The notes: generated from the letters alone by a model not told the origin. A DNA stretch of 64,000 nucleotides from JANQIO01 sp965229625 (GCA_965229625.1 CBDDJJ010000002.1:372001-436000); one strand, 5' to 3'. Positions 43,214 to 52,477 are shown, counted from the stretch's first letter. Numbers and translations are program-made.

Positions 43214-43950
43214 AACGCGCTACGATGTTTACCTGAACACGCCGGCGTTCCCCGGCGTACCCATTGCCGACCTCATCATCGCTGAGAGCGACGGCGCCCT
43301 GCTCGGCGTCGGCGTCGAGTACCGTGCCAACTACCTGGCCGCTCCGGGCGCCTTTGCACTCGACCCGGCACAGTTGCCGCTCCCGGGCCCGAGGTTTGAG
43401 CTGAACTGCCGACTGGGCAGCCCTGCGCTATTAGACGACTACCTGCCAGACGCCTGGGGCCGGCGGGTGCTGGTGAGTCTGGCCCGCGCCAGACAGCGCC
43501 AGGATTTTGATGCCAACAGCGTGGTCGACCGCCTTTCGCTACGACCAGGTAGCGGAACAACTCACCCGACACGTCACGGACATTGAAGCGGCACTGGAAC
43601 AACTCCTGCGACTGATGCTGTTCAACGCCTGCATTCACAACATCGACGATCACGAGCGCAACTTCAGCCTGATCAATCGAGACGGCCAGTTTGCACTGGC
43701 GCCCGCCTACGACATGGTGCCGAGCCTTACCACCGGCGAGTATCACGCTGCCGGCTTCAAATACTCACTCAATCCACCGCTACCCAGCGAAGTAGCCAGT
43801 CACGGCAAGATCTTTGGACTGCCAAAAACCAGGATCGCCGCGATCGCCGAACAGGTCGCGACCGCGGTGTCGCGCTGGGAGCACTTTGCCGACCAGGCCG
43901 GGGTGAACGACAGGGATATGGGCAGGATTGCGCAGGTGCTGCGATGCTAA
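43206..43950 (+). pseudogene. HipA-like kinase toxin, internally deleted and frameshifted
   Basis: N-terminal piece 43206-43586 (MTRTRYDVYLNTPAFPGVPIADLIIAESDG; the coupling domain with PDAWGRRVLVSLA) and C-terminal piece 43507-43950 in the +1 frame (YDQVAEQLTRHVTDIEAALEQLLRLMLFNACIHNIDDHERNFSLI, catalytic N-x-D-D-H, and ALAPAYDMVPSL). Joined they make about 248 codons, while HipA-type kinases have about 400-440; the whole ATP-binding N-lobe between both pieces is missing. An internal deletion with frameshift near 43540 explains this. The toxin is surely inactive. Confidence 0.85.
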
Positions 43951-43967
43951 GCCGAATGCCGGCGGCC

Positions 43968-44567
43968 TCAGGCGGTAAGGTAGAGCACCACCGCAGCGTA
44001 GGCCGCAAAGCCGGCCGTCAGCGGCTGGAACCAGCCGGGCTTTGCCAACTGCAAACTCATCAGCACCACCCCAATACCGGCGACCACGATTGAGGCCAAT
44101 GGGGCATTACCCAGCATCCAGATATTGACGTAGGGGCCCAGCAGGAAATAGCCGAGCATGGAGCCGGCGGACACCCGCCCCAGGGACTGGCTGTGGCGCA
44201 GGAAGTCCAGCTCCCGGTCGCTGGCCACGTCGTAATCCTCCACCGGCAGCGACAGCTCCGCTGCGCCGTAGATGAACACCGTGCAGGCCACCAGCACAAA
44301 GAAGTCGAAAAAACTCCAGTCCGCGTAGTCACGCAGCTCCCAGCCCACCCACCACATTTGCAGGGTGAACACCATGATGCAGCTGGCCCACAGGGCCGTG
44401 GCCCAGTGGAACTTGATGCGGTCGTGTGCGCGAATCAGGCCACCCATCTCTCCCAGCAGGCGGGTGATCGCCAGGCCGAGAATAATGGAGATGGTGACGA
44501 AGACGTATTCGTGTTGAGTCAGGGAAAGTGCCCCGTGGCGGAGAGCTGTGCGTGACAATGTAGTCAA
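43968..44567 (-). CDS. Integral membrane protein of unknown function
   Basis: A 199-aa protein with about six hydrophobic helices (for example EYVFVTISIILGLAITRLLGEMG and WATALWASCIMVFTLQMWWVGW). No known family recognised with confidence. A charged loop DYDVASDRELDFLRHSQ lies in the middle. Monocistronic, divergent from the M20 lipoprotein gene (87 bp). Confidence 0.7.
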   Translation of the reverse strand: MTTLSRTALRHGALSLTQHEYVFVTISIILGLAITRLLGEMGGLIRAHDRIKFHWATALWASCIMVFTLQMWWVGWELRDYADWSFFDFFVLVACTVFIYGAAELSLPVEDYDVASDRELDFLRHSQSLGRVSAGSMLGYFLLGPYVNIWMLGNAPLASIVVAGIGVVLMSLQLAKPGWFQPLTAGFAAYAAVVLYLTA

Positions 44568-44654
44568 AAGCCCGGGCGCTGTGAAGGCGGCCAGGGCTGT
44601 CGCTGCTGAACGGGCTTGCTACACTCCTGAAGACCTACCGAGAAGGACAGCCCC

Positions 44655-46196
44655 GTGAAAACACTATCGTCTTATTCCCTCATCCTGATGGCCAGCCTGC
44701 TGTTGAGTGCCTGTGGTGGCCAGGATGACAGCGCCCCCATCGAAGAGCGCCTGGAGGAAGCCTCCGAGAACATCAATGAGGCCTTCGACAAAGCCTCCAG
44801 CAATGTCAACGAAGCCCTCGATGAAACCTCCGACAACGTCAACGAAGCCCTCGATGAAGCCTCGAGCAACGTCAATGAAGCGCTGGATGAAGCGGCCGAT
44901 GCGGTACAGGACACCCTCGGGGAGGCCCAGGACAAGCTGGGGACCCGGGAAGGCAGCGACCTGCACTCCGCCATCGCCGCCGACTATGAAGAAAACCTGG
45001 GGCCGCTGTTTGTGCACTTCCACCAGAACCCGGAACTGTCCAATTTCGAGTTTGAAACCTCCAAGCGCCTGGCCGCTGAGATTCTTGCCCTGGGGTTTGA
45101 CGTCACCGAAGGTGTGGGCGGCACCGGCGTGGTCGCCGTGCTGGAAAACGGCGAGGGCCCCACGGTGATGATCCGTGCCGACATGGATGGGCTGCCCATC
45201 AAGGAAGACAGCGGTCTCGACTATGCCTCGCAAGCGACCCAGGTCGATGCCAACGGCAATGAGTACCCGGTAATGCATGCCTGTGGTCACGACGTGCACA
45301 TCACTTCCCTGGTGGGTGCGGCACGCCAACTGGTGGAGCGCAGGGACCAGTGGTCGGGCACCCTGGTGTTGATTGGCCAGCCGGCCGAAGAAAGAATCTC
45401 CGGCGCCCGCGCCATGCTGGAGGCCGGTCTGTACGAGTACTTCCCGAAACCCGACTTCGCCCTGGCTTTCCACGTGGCGGCGGATTATCCCTCGGGCAAA
45501 ATCGAGGTGCCCAGGGAGATCGTGGCGTCCAGCTCTGATTCCGTTGACATCTACGTGCGCGGCGTCGGCACCCACGGCGCGTCGCCACACAAGGGTATCG
45601 ACCCGGTGCTGGTGGCCTCCCAGATCGTCGTCACGTTGCAGTCGGTGGTGAGCCGCACCATTCCGCCGCTGGAGTCCGGCGTAATCACGGTCGGCGCTTT
45701 CAACGGCGGTTTCAAGCACAACATCATCAGCGACCGGGTGCACCTGCAACTCACCGTGCGTTCCAACAACCCGGAGATTCGCACCCAGTTGCTGGACGGC
45801 ATTGACCGCGTGGCAGAAGGCGTGGCCCGTTCCTTCGGCTTGCCCGACGAACTGATGCCGGAGGTTATCCGTTCGCCAGTGGAGACCACGCCGCCGACCA
45901 TCAATGACAAGGCGACGGCGATGCTGGTGGAAGATGCGATTCGCGCGCAGATGGGTGACGACGTGTTTTTCAGCAAGCCGCCCGAGGGCATGGGCGCTGA
46001 AGACTTCGCCTACTTTGTCGAGGAGGGGCTCGGGGTAAAAGGTGTCTACTTCAGCGTCGGGGGAACACCGGCCGATGAACTGGATACCGCGCCGGGACAC
46101 CATTCCCCGTTCTTCAAGATCGAACCGGAGCCGAGCATCCGGGCCGGCGTTGAGGCGACGGTCATCTCGGCCATGGCGCTGATGCCGAAGAGCTAG
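44655..46196 (+). CDS. M20-family amidohydrolase lipoprotein with 11-residue repeat stalk
   Basis: A 513-aa protein. The lipoprotein signal MKTLSSYSLILMASLLLSAC is cleaved before C20. Residues 36-90 hold five 11-residue repeats of the type ASSNVNEALDE, an amphipathic helical stalk. The catalytic part (105-513) is an M20D amidohydrolase: ADMDGLPIKEDSGLDYAS, metal site HACGHDVHITSLVG, GAEDFAYFVEEG and PGHHSPFFKIE. It probably hydrolyses N-acyl amino acids, attached to a membrane on the periplasmic side. Convergent 4-bp overlap with the ACR3 gene. Confidence 0.9.
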   Translation: MKTLSSYSLILMASLLLSACGGQDDSAPIEERLEEASENINEAFDKASSNVNEALDETSDNVNEALDEASSNVNEALDEAADAVQDTLGEAQDKLGTREGSDLHSAIAADYEENLGPLFVHFHQNPELSNFEFETSKRLAAEILALGFDVTEGVGGTGVVAVLENGEGPTVMIRADMDGLPIKEDSGLDYASQATQVDANGNEYPVMHACGHDVHITSLVGAARQLVERRDQWSGTLVLIGQPAEERISGARAMLEAGLYEYFPKPDFALAFHVAADYPSGKIEVPREIVASSSDSVDIYVRGVGTHGASPHKGIDPVLVASQIVVTLQSVVSRTIPPLESGVITVGAFNGGFKHNIISDRVHLQLTVRSNNPEIRTQLLDGIDRVAEGVARSFGLPDELMPEVIRSPVETTPPTINDKATAMLVEDAIRAQMGDDVFFSKPPEGMGAEDFAYFVEEGLGVKGVYFSVGGTPADELDTAPGHHSPFFKIEPEPSIRAGVEATVISAMALMPKS

Positions 46197-47215
46197 GCGG
46201 GAAACCAGTGCCGGGTGCGGTTGGCGAAGTACACCAGCGACAGCATCACCGGCACTTCCACCAGTACACCCACCACGGTGGCCAGCGCTGCACCCGAGTT
46301 GAGGCCGAACAGGGAGATGGCGACCGCCACGGCCAGTTCGAAGAAATTGCTGGTGCCGATCATGCAGGCAGGCGCGGCAATCGTGTGAGGCAATTGCATC
46401 GCCCGCGCTGCGCCGTAGGCAATCGCGAAGATGCCGTAGGTCTGGATCAATAGCGGTATTGCGATCAGGCCGATTACCAGCGGCTGGGAAATGATTTTCT
46501 CGGCCTGGAAGCCAAACAGCAGTACCACCGTTGCCAGCAGGCCTACCACCGACCAGGGCTTTACCGCCGCCAGGAAGTCGGCCAACTCGTGGTGGTCTTT
46601 CGTGTCACGTTCCAGCCGCTGGCGGGTTAGCGCCCCCGCCACCAGCGGCAGCAGTACATACAGCACCACCGACAGCAGCAGCGTCTGCCAGGGCACGGCG
46701 ATATCGCTCACCCCCAGCAGCAAGGCTGCAATTGGCGCAAACGCAAACACCATGATGATGTCGTTCACCGACACCTGCACCAGCGTGTAGTTGGCATCAC
46801 CGTCAGTCAGCTGGCTCCACACGAACACCATGGCGGTGCAGGGGGCCACCCCCAGCAGGATCATGCCGGCGATGTATTCGTTGGCGGACTGCGGGTCTAC
46901 CAGGTCGGCAAACACCACCCGGAAAAACAGCCAGCCCAGGGCCGCCATGGTGAAAGGCTTGATCAGCCAGTTGACCACCAGGGTCAGTGCCAGGCCCCGG
47001 GGTTTGTTGCCGATCTCGCTGATGGCAGCAAAGTCCACCTGCACCATCATCGGGTAAATCATCACCCAGATGAGTACCGCCACCACCAGGTTGACGTGGG
47101 CAATCTCCAGCGCCGCGATGGCCTGGAACAGGGGTGGGAAAAGGTTGCCGAGAAGCACACCCGCAACGATGCACAGGCCGACCCACACGGAGAGGTAGCG
47201 TTCGAAGAGCCCCAT
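46193..47215 (-). CDS. acr3: ACR3-family arsenite efflux transporter
   Basis: A 340-aa protein with ten membrane helices. Landmarks are MILLGVAPCTAMVFVWSQLTDGDANYTLVQVSVNDIIM (with the family's conserved APCTAMVFVWS cysteine) and CMIGTSNFFELAVAVAISLFGLNSGAALATVVGVLVEVPVML. Exports arsenite in exchange for protons. Divergently arranged to arsR with a 101-bp gap; no arsC reductase is nearby. Confidence 0.95.
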   Translation of the reverse strand: MGLFERYLSVWVGLCIVAGVLLGNLFPPLFQAIAALEIAHVNLVVAVLIWVMIYPMMVQVDFAAISEIGNKPRGLALTLVVNWLIKPFTMAALGWLFFRVVFADLVDPQSANEYIAGMILLGVAPCTAMVFVWSQLTDGDANYTLVQVSVNDIIMVFAFAPIAALLLGVSDIAVPWQTLLLSVVLYVLLPLVAGALTRQRLERDTKDHHELADFLAAVKPWSVVGLLATVVLLFGFQAEKIISQPLVIGLIAIPLLIQTYGIFAIAYGAARAMQLPHTIAAPACMIGTSNFFELAVAVAISLFGLNSGAALATVVGVLVEVPVMLSLVYFANRTRHWFPA

Positions 47216-47316
47216 AGGTAAGGTAGTCCTTGTAAGCGGTACTTTACACTCGCACCGTCTAAACTAGTGACTGAACATTCCAATAGTGGCATATTCAAGA
47301 AACGGAATGAAGGCTT

Positions 47317-47676
47317 ATGACTTTTGGCGAGGATACCTCCCTGGCGAGCGTCTACGCGGCGCTCTCCAATGACACCCGGCTGCGGTGTCTGAATCTGTTG
47401 CTGCGTAATGCAGATGTCTGTGTTTGCGAGGCGGTGGCCGCGCTGGAGATTTCCCAGCCCGCTGCCTCCAAGGCTTTCAGTGCCCTGAAAGCGGCCGGCA
47501 TGCTGGACTCACGCCGCGATGCCAACTGGACTTACTACAGTCTGCGGCCAGTACTGCCCGAGTCGCTGCAGGGCATTGTTGACGCCACCGCTGCGGCCCT
47601 GGCGGAGCAGCCGTTATGCGACGAAGACCAGCAACGCATGCGGGCGCTGGGCCTGCGCGAGAAAATGGCGTCCTAG
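47317..47676 (+). CDS. arsR: ArsR-family arsenic-responsive repressor
   Basis: A 119-aa winged-helix repressor: LASVYAALSNDTRLRCLNLLLRNADVCVCEAVAALEISQPAASKAFSALKAAGMLDSRRDANWTYYSLRP. The CVC in the helix (DVCVCEA) is the classic As(III) sensing motif. It probably controls the divergent ACR3 gene. Confidence 0.95.
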   Translation: MTFGEDTSLASVYAALSNDTRLRCLNLLLRNADVCVCEAVAALEISQPAASKAFSALKAAGMLDSRRDANWTYYSLRPVLPESLQGIVDATAAALAEQPLCDEDQQRMRALGLREKMAS

Positions 47677-47700
47677 CCGGACGCTCCTGGTCGGAAACTC

Positions 47701-48528
47701 CTACTCTGAAAAGGCAGGCGGCGGTGCTGTACCGGCGAGTATGCCCTCGGTGCGATCTCGCAGGCCCTCTGCCAGACCGTCATCCGGCGTCAGCCAGAAG
47801 CGCCCCGCCGCAACCCCCGCGAAGACCTCAATAGCAAAGTCCCTGGGCGATTGACCCGCCTCAACGCGCTCGACCATCGCGTCGCGCATGGCGCGTTCGC
47901 CGTCACTGCCGAGTTCGTTGTGCTGCTCCGCGGGCCGGTGCCGCTCCGAGGACCAGATCCCTGTGGCCACCTCGCCCGGGCACAGCACTGCTGCGCTGAT
48001 GTCGCTGCCCTCCAGCAAGAGCTCCTGGTGCAGGGTCTCGGTCATGGCTGTCACCATGTGTTTACTGCCCTGGTAGGGCGCCATGTAGGGCCACCCGCCC
48101 AGCAGGCCGCCGATGGATGAAGTATTGATCACCTTGCCCGGTGCCTGCTGCGCCAGCATGCGCGGCACAAAACTGCGGATGCCGTGCACCACGCCCATCA
48201 CATTCACGTCCAGCAGCCAGCGCCAGTCTTCCGGGCGGCGCTCCCAGCTCTTGCCGTCAACCAGCACGCCAGCGTTGTTGAACAGCAGGTTGACCCGCCC
48301 CTGCTGGGCAAACACCCGGGCGGCCAGCGCCTCCACCTGGCCCGCGTCGGTGACGTCCAGGGCGCTGCAGTGCAGGTTGGCGGAGCCACCGAGGGACTTG
48401 AGCCCGGCCCCGTCCAGGTCGGCGGCGTAAACCACCATGCCGAGTTCCAGGGCGCGCCGCGTGAGGCCGGCACCAATTCCGCTGGCCGCGCCGGTAACCA
48501 CCGCGACCTGCCCAGTCCAGTCGTGCAT
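47701..48528 (-). CDS. SDR-family oxidoreductase
   Basis: A 275-aa Rossmann dehydrogenase. I chose the ATG at 48528 (MHDWTGQVAVVTGAASGIGAGLTRRA); the frame extends 60 bp further. TGAASGIG cofactor motif, LLFNNAGV, INTSSIGG, and the catalytic YQGSK (Tyr and Lys). Probably NAD(P)-dependent with unknown substrate. Divergent from the LOG gene. Confidence 0.92.
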   Translation of the reverse strand: MHDWTGQVAVVTGAASGIGAGLTRRALELGMVVYAADLDGAGLKSLGGSANLHCSALDVTDAGQVEALAARVFAQQGRVNLLFNNAGVLVDGKSWERRPEDWRWLLDVNVMGVVHGIRSFVPRMLAQQAPGKVINTSSIGGLLGGWPYMAPYQGSKHMVTAMTETLHQELLLEGSDISAAVLCPGEVATGIWSSERHRPAEQHNELGSDGERAMRDAMVERVEAGQSPRDFAIEVFAGVAAGRFWLTPDDGLAEGLRDRTEGILAGTAPPPAFSE

Positions 48529-48601
48529 GAGCGTTGCCCTTCCGGTTGATTCAGGGCAACTATCGTATACCATCTCCGCTTTCCTCAAGCGGGCTCACGG
48601 T

Positions 48602-49183
48602 ATGGCACAGCGCTCCATTTGCATCTATTGCGGCTCAAGTCCCGGCGACAACCCGGCTTACATGGCGGCGGCTCGCGCCATGGGTACGCTGATTGCCGAG
48701 GGCGGCCACCGGCTGGTGTACGGTGGCGGCCACGTCGGCCTGATGGGGGCAGCGGCGGATGCGGCCCTGCAGGCCGGTGGCGAAGTCATCGGCGTGATTC
48801 CCAAGGACATCCTCGACAAGGAAGTCGGTCACGGCGGGGTAACAGAGCTGTTCACGGTGGGCTCCATGCACGAACGCAAGATGAAGATGGCGCACCTGTC
48901 CGACAGTTTCATCGCCCTCCCCGGTGGTATCGGTACCCTGGAGGAGATCATTGAAGTGCTGACCTGGAGCCAGCTCGGTTTTCACAGCAAGGCCTGTGGC
49001 GTGCTCAACGTCGAAGGGTTCTTTGATCCCCTGTTCCAGTTGCTGGACCACATGGTCGAGCATCGCTTCCTGCGCGAGGAACACCGCGGCCAGCTTCTGT
49101 GCGGCGACACCCCGGAAGCCATCCTCGCCCAGGTGATGGAGCACGAGGCCGTCAGCATCGACAAGTGGATGGACCAGGGATGA
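48602..49183 (+). CDS. LOG-family nucleoside 5'-monophosphate phosphoribohydrolase
   Basis: A 193-aa protein starting MAQRSICIYCGSSPGDNPAYMAAARAMG, with LVYGGGHVGLMGAAADAALQAGGEVIGVIP, MHERKMKM and PGGIGTLEEIIEVLTWSQLG (PGGxGTxxE catalytic motif). LOG proteins release cytokinin-type bases or act on nucleoside monophosphates in bacteria. Its stop overlaps the next gene (ATGA). Confidence 0.95.
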   Translation: MAQRSICIYCGSSPGDNPAYMAAARAMGTLIAEGGHRLVYGGGHVGLMGAAADAALQAGGEVIGVIPKDILDKEVGHGGVTELFTVGSMHERKMKMAHLSDSFIALPGGIGTLEEIIEVLTWSQLGFHSKACGVLNVEGFFDPLFQLLDHMVEHRFLREEHRGQLLCGDTPEAILAQVMEHEAVSIDKWMDQG

Positions 49184-49644
49184 TTCGCGTCGTGCTCGCG
49201 ATCTATGCCCTGGGCCTGCTGGCCCATCCGATACTGAGCCTGCTGGACATCGAGGGCTACCGCACCTCCCTGAATGACATGGAGGAGAGCCTGGCGGCGA
49301 CCGCCGCCCAACTGCAAACGGCTGCGGCCATCCAGTGGCTGAGGAACGCCTACCTGGCCTTTGTGTTCCTGCTACTGGCTCGCTATGTCGGTGCGCCCAC
49401 GAAGCCCGCCGACCTGTCGAAGGCCGGTGGCCTGCTGATGGCCTACCCGCTGATCGATGTTCTCTGGCAGACCCTGGCCCAGGTAGCGATGAGCCTGGAT
49501 CCTGAAGACGTGGACATCGGTATTCAGCTTCGCCCTGACTACCTGCTGTACTGTATGCTAGGCCTCGGCCTGATCGGCATCGCTCGGGCCCAGGCAAAGC
49601 AGAGCAACACCGACAAGTCTAACGAGCAAGGTGCGCAGGCATGA
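49180..49644 (+). CDS. Hypothetical membrane protein
   Basis: A 154-aa protein starting MIRVVLAIYALGLLAHPILSLLDIEGY with about four hydrophobic segments and a charged C-terminus (QAKQSNTDKSNEQ). Coupled to LOG upstream and dgkA downstream by ATGA overlaps on both sides, so it belongs to a three-gene operon. Family not recognised. Confidence 0.7.
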   Translation: MIRVVLAIYALGLLAHPILSLLDIEGYRTSLNDMEESLAATAAQLQTAAAIQWLRNAYLAFVFLLLARYVGAPTKPADLSKAGGLLMAYPLIDVLWQTLAQVAMSLDPEDVDIGIQLRPDYLLYCMLGLGLIGIARAQAKQSNTDKSNEQGAQA

Positions 49645-50036
49645 TGTCCAAACCCGGTTCCACCGGCTTCAAGAAACTGGTGGATTCGACCCGCTACTCC
49701 TGGTGGGGTTTCCAGTCTGCCTGGAAATACGAAGAGGCATTCCGCCACGAGGTCAGGCTGGCGGTGATCATGACACCGCTGGCCTTCATCATCGGTGAGG
49801 ATCACACCCACTCCCTGCTGCTGTTGCTAAGCGTCGGGCTGGTGCTGCTGGCGGAGATCATCAATACCGCGCTGGAGTCGGTGGTGGACCGCATCGGCGT
49901 GGAGCATCATCCGCTGGCGGGACAGGCCAAGGACCTGGGCTCTTCCGCCGTGTTCCTGTCCCTGATGATTGCCGGCATTATCTGGATCAGCAGCATCTAC
50001 CGTTTCTTCTACGGTAGCGACGGACTGTTCGTCTAG
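49641..50036 (+). CDS. dgkA: Diacylglycerol kinase
   Basis: A 131-aa three-helix membrane kinase: RYSWWGFQSAWKYEEAFRHEVRLAVIMTPLAF, and the conserved EIINTALESVVDRIGVEHHPLAGQAKDLGSSAVFLSL catalytic core. It phosphorylates diacylglycerol to phosphatidic acid, recycling lipids spent in envelope synthesis. Last gene of the LOG operon. Confidence 0.96.
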   Translation: MMSKPGSTGFKKLVDSTRYSWWGFQSAWKYEEAFRHEVRLAVIMTPLAFIIGEDHTHSLLLLLSVGLVLLAEIINTALESVVDRIGVEHHPLAGQAKDLGSSAVFLSLMIAGIIWISSIYRFFYGSDGLFV

Positions 50037-50039
50037 CGC

Positions 50040-50095
50040 AAATGGGGTCAGAGTCACTTTTTGCTTTTCTTCAAAAAGTGACTCTGACCCCATTT
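50040..50095. repeat. Perfect 24-bp inverted repeat (GGGGTCAGAGTCAC type)
   Basis: Arms 50040-50063 and 50072-50095 are perfectly complementary, with an 8-nt loop. The core GGGGTCAGAGTCAC is, to my knowledge, a motif found dispersed in many bacterial genomes in connection with IS200/REP-associated transposases; no such transposase is in this window. It lies 4 bp after the dgkA stop and could also act as a terminator for it and the convergent nitrilase gene. Confidence 0.8.
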
Positions 50096-50105
50096 CATTT
50101 CACAA

Positions 50106-51059
50106 CTAATCCGAGAACTTCACGGTGCCCTGCCGTTCCCGGTTGACCTCCAGGCGCGTGACATCCGGCCGCGAGTAGTGACCGGCGGGATCGAAATTCT
50201 GCCGCTCCTCGAGCACCCGGGTCATATCCAGGGTGGCCACGAATACTCCCTCACGATCTACCTGCGGCTCCAGTAGCCACTCGGCGTCCGGCCCCGCGAT
50301 ACAGGAGCCGCCATTGGCAAAGAAGGCCTCGCCGCCGGCGACAATGTCATCGCGAAACGGCAGGTCGGCCGGTGCGTCTTCCGGCCGCATCAGGCCCGAG
50401 ACAGAGAGCACGTAGGAGCGCCCCTCCCGCGCCAGGAAGCGGGTAATATCGGCGGTGTTGCGGTCAGAGCCGGGCCAGATCGCCACATGCAGGTTTTCGC
50501 CCTGCCCATACAGCGCAGCGCGCGGCAGCGGCATCCAGTTCTCCCAGCAGTTGAGCGCACCCACGGTGAAGGGCCCGCAGCGGTGCACTTGCAGGCCGTG
50601 GCCGTCACCGGGCGACCAGCACAGGCGCTCTTCGTAGGTCGGCATCAGCTTGCGATGCACATGACGAATTGCGCCCTCTGCGCCGATGTAAACCAGCGAG
50701 CAGTAAATACTGTGCCCGCCACGATCCGCCGCCCGCTCGGCGGTGCCGAGAATCACGGTAATGCTGTGTCGCCCGGCACGCTCACAGACGGCGTCGAGGT
50801 GGCCTTCGTCAAGATTCACCGCCTGGTCGAGATAACGCGCGTGCAGGGTCTTCTGGGTGGGCGAGTCGAACTCGGCACCGCCGGTGCGCTCCAGCCAGAA
50901 CGGATACCCCGGCACCAGGCTCTCGCCGAAACACACCAGTGCCGCGCCTTCGGCGGCGGCTTCGTCGATGGCCGCGAGGACTTTGGCCAGCGTCGCCTCG
51001 AGATCCAGCCAGACGGGGGCCAGCTGGGCCAGGGCAACGGTGAGCGTAGTACCGGTCAT
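50106..51059 (-). CDS. Nitrilase-superfamily carbon-nitrogen hydrolase
   Basis: A 317-aa protein. The Glu-Lys-Cys triad is present: GESLVPGYPFWLERTGG (Glu about 46), VHRKLMPTYEER (Lys about 137), and ALNCWENWMPLPR (Cys about 171). True nitrilases have CWEN(x)MP as here. Probably hydrolyses a nitrile or an N-carbamoyl compound. The upstream permease stops 3 bp before its start, so both may form a purine or nitrile nitrogen-scavenging operon. Confidence 0.92.
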   Translation of the reverse strand: MTGTTLTVALAQLAPVWLDLEATLAKVLAAIDEAAAEGAALVCFGESLVPGYPFWLERTGGAEFDSPTQKTLHARYLDQAVNLDEGHLDAVCERAGRHSITVILGTAERAADRGGHSIYCSLVYIGAEGAIRHVHRKLMPTYEERLCWSPGDGHGLQVHRCGPFTVGALNCWENWMPLPRAALYGQGENLHVAIWPGSDRNTADITRFLAREGRSYVLSVSGLMRPEDAPADLPFRDDIVAGGEAFFANGGSCIAGPDAEWLLEPQVDREGVFVATLDMTRVLEERQNFDPAGHYSRPDVTRLEVNRERQGTVKFSD

Positions 51060-51061
51060 GC

Positions 51062-52405
51062 CTAGAGGTAGGCGAACTTGGCGAGGAAGATAAGGGCGAG
51101 CACGTAGGCACCGGGTGAGATATCCCGGTGACGACCGACGCTCAGTTTGATCACTACGTAGCTGATGAAACCCACGGCAATGCCGTTGGCGATGCTGAAG
51201 GTCAGCGGGATCATCACGATCATCAACAGCGCCGGCACCACCTCACTCATGTCCTGCCAGTCGAGTTTTTCCATGCCGGTCATCATCAGCATGGCCACGT
51301 ATATCAGCGCACCAGCCGTCGCGTAGGCCGGCACCATACCCGCCAGCGGCGCGAAGAATACGGCGAGGAGGAACAGCACCCCGACCGTGACCGCGGTGAG
51401 GCCGGTGCGGCCACCGGCGGCGACGCCGGCGACCGATTCCACGTAGCTGGTCACTGGTGCGCAGCCCAGGAAGGCACCAATCACGCTGGAGGTGGAGTCA
51501 GCTTTCAGGGCGCGATCCATATTCTGGATCTTGCCGTTTTCATCCACCAGGTGGGCGCGGCTGGCCACCCCCAGCAGGGTACCTGCAGTATCAAACAGGT
51601 TTACGAACAGGAAGGCGATCACCACCGAGACCATGGCCACATCCAGGGCACCGGCGATATCCAGCTTCAGGAGGGTTGGCGCCAGGCTGGGGGGCGCTGC
51701 GACCACGCCGCTGTACTCCACCAGCCCCAGTGGAATGCCGGCCAGTGTCACGGCCAGTACACCGATCATCAGCGCGCCGGTCACCTGGCGCTGGCTCAGC
51801 ACCGCCATCAGCAGGAAGCCGATGGCCGCCAACACGGGCGACGGTTGGGTCAGGTCACCCAGGGTAATCAGCGTGGCCGGGTTGGCCACCACGATGCCGG
51901 CGTTCTTGAGGCCGATGAAGCCGATGAACAAACCCACTCCCGCCGCCATGGCGATGCGCATGTCCATGGGAATGCTCTCCAGCATCCAGCCGCGGATGCG
52001 GGTGATGCTCATGATCACAAACAGCACGCCGGCAATGAAAACCGCCCCCAGGGCGATTTCCCAGCTATAGCCCATGTCGGCGACCACGGTATAGGTGAAG
52101 AAGGCGTTCAACCCCATGCCCGGCGCCAGGCCCACCGGCCAGTTGGCGTAGAGGCCCATGAACAGGCAGGCGATCGCCGCACCCAGGCAGGTGGCTACAA
52201 ACGACGCCCCGTGGTCCATGCCGGCGGAGGCCATCATCTGCGGGTTCACGAAGATGATGTAGGCCATGGTGACGAAGGTGGTGAGTCCGGCAAGGATTTC
52301 CGTGCGCGCATCGGTACCGTGCATGCGCAGCTCAAAGAAGCGGCTGAAAGCGCTCTCGCCCAGCGGGGCGGTAGGTGAGTCCTGGATAGCGTCCTGCTGG
52401 GACAT
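51062..52405 (-). CDS. NCS2-family purine permease (AdeP/GhxP-like)
   Basis: A 447-aa membrane transporter: FELRMHGTDARTEILAGLTTFVTMAYIIFVNPQMMASAG, NWPVGLAPGMGLNAFFTYTVV, LDTAGTLLGVASRA-type FDTAGTLLGVASRAHLVDENGKI, GCAPVTSYVESVAGVAAGGRTGLTAVTVG. These are the AzgA-like adenine/guanine/hypoxanthine permeases. Likely proton symport of a purine base. Same operon as the nitrilase gene (3-bp gap). Confidence 0.94.
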   Translation of the reverse strand: MSQQDAIQDSPTAPLGESAFSRFFELRMHGTDARTEILAGLTTFVTMAYIIFVNPQMMASAGMDHGASFVATCLGAAIACLFMGLYANWPVGLAPGMGLNAFFTYTVVADMGYSWEIALGAVFIAGVLFVIMSITRIRGWMLESIPMDMRIAMAAGVGLFIGFIGLKNAGIVVANPATLITLGDLTQPSPVLAAIGFLLMAVLSQRQVTGALMIGVLAVTLAGIPLGLVEYSGVVAAPPSLAPTLLKLDIAGALDVAMVSVVIAFLFVNLFDTAGTLLGVASRAHLVDENGKIQNMDRALKADSTSSVIGAFLGCAPVTSYVESVAGVAAGGRTGLTAVTVGVLFLLAVFFAPLAGMVPAYATAGALIYVAMLMMTGMEKLDWQDMSEVVPALLMIVMIPLTFSIANGIAVGFISYVVIKLSVGRHRDISPGAYVLALIFLAKFAYL

Positions 52406-52477
52406 GGAAACTCCGTGCGGAAAACCGCGAGTGTACGGAAATGCTTGCAGGAGCGCTATGAGTGGCCGGAGGCGTTG

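Noticed and set aside
51128..52378. His/Gln-rich plus-strand frame opposite the NCS2 permease
   Set aside because: Typical reverse-complement composition of a membrane protein gene.
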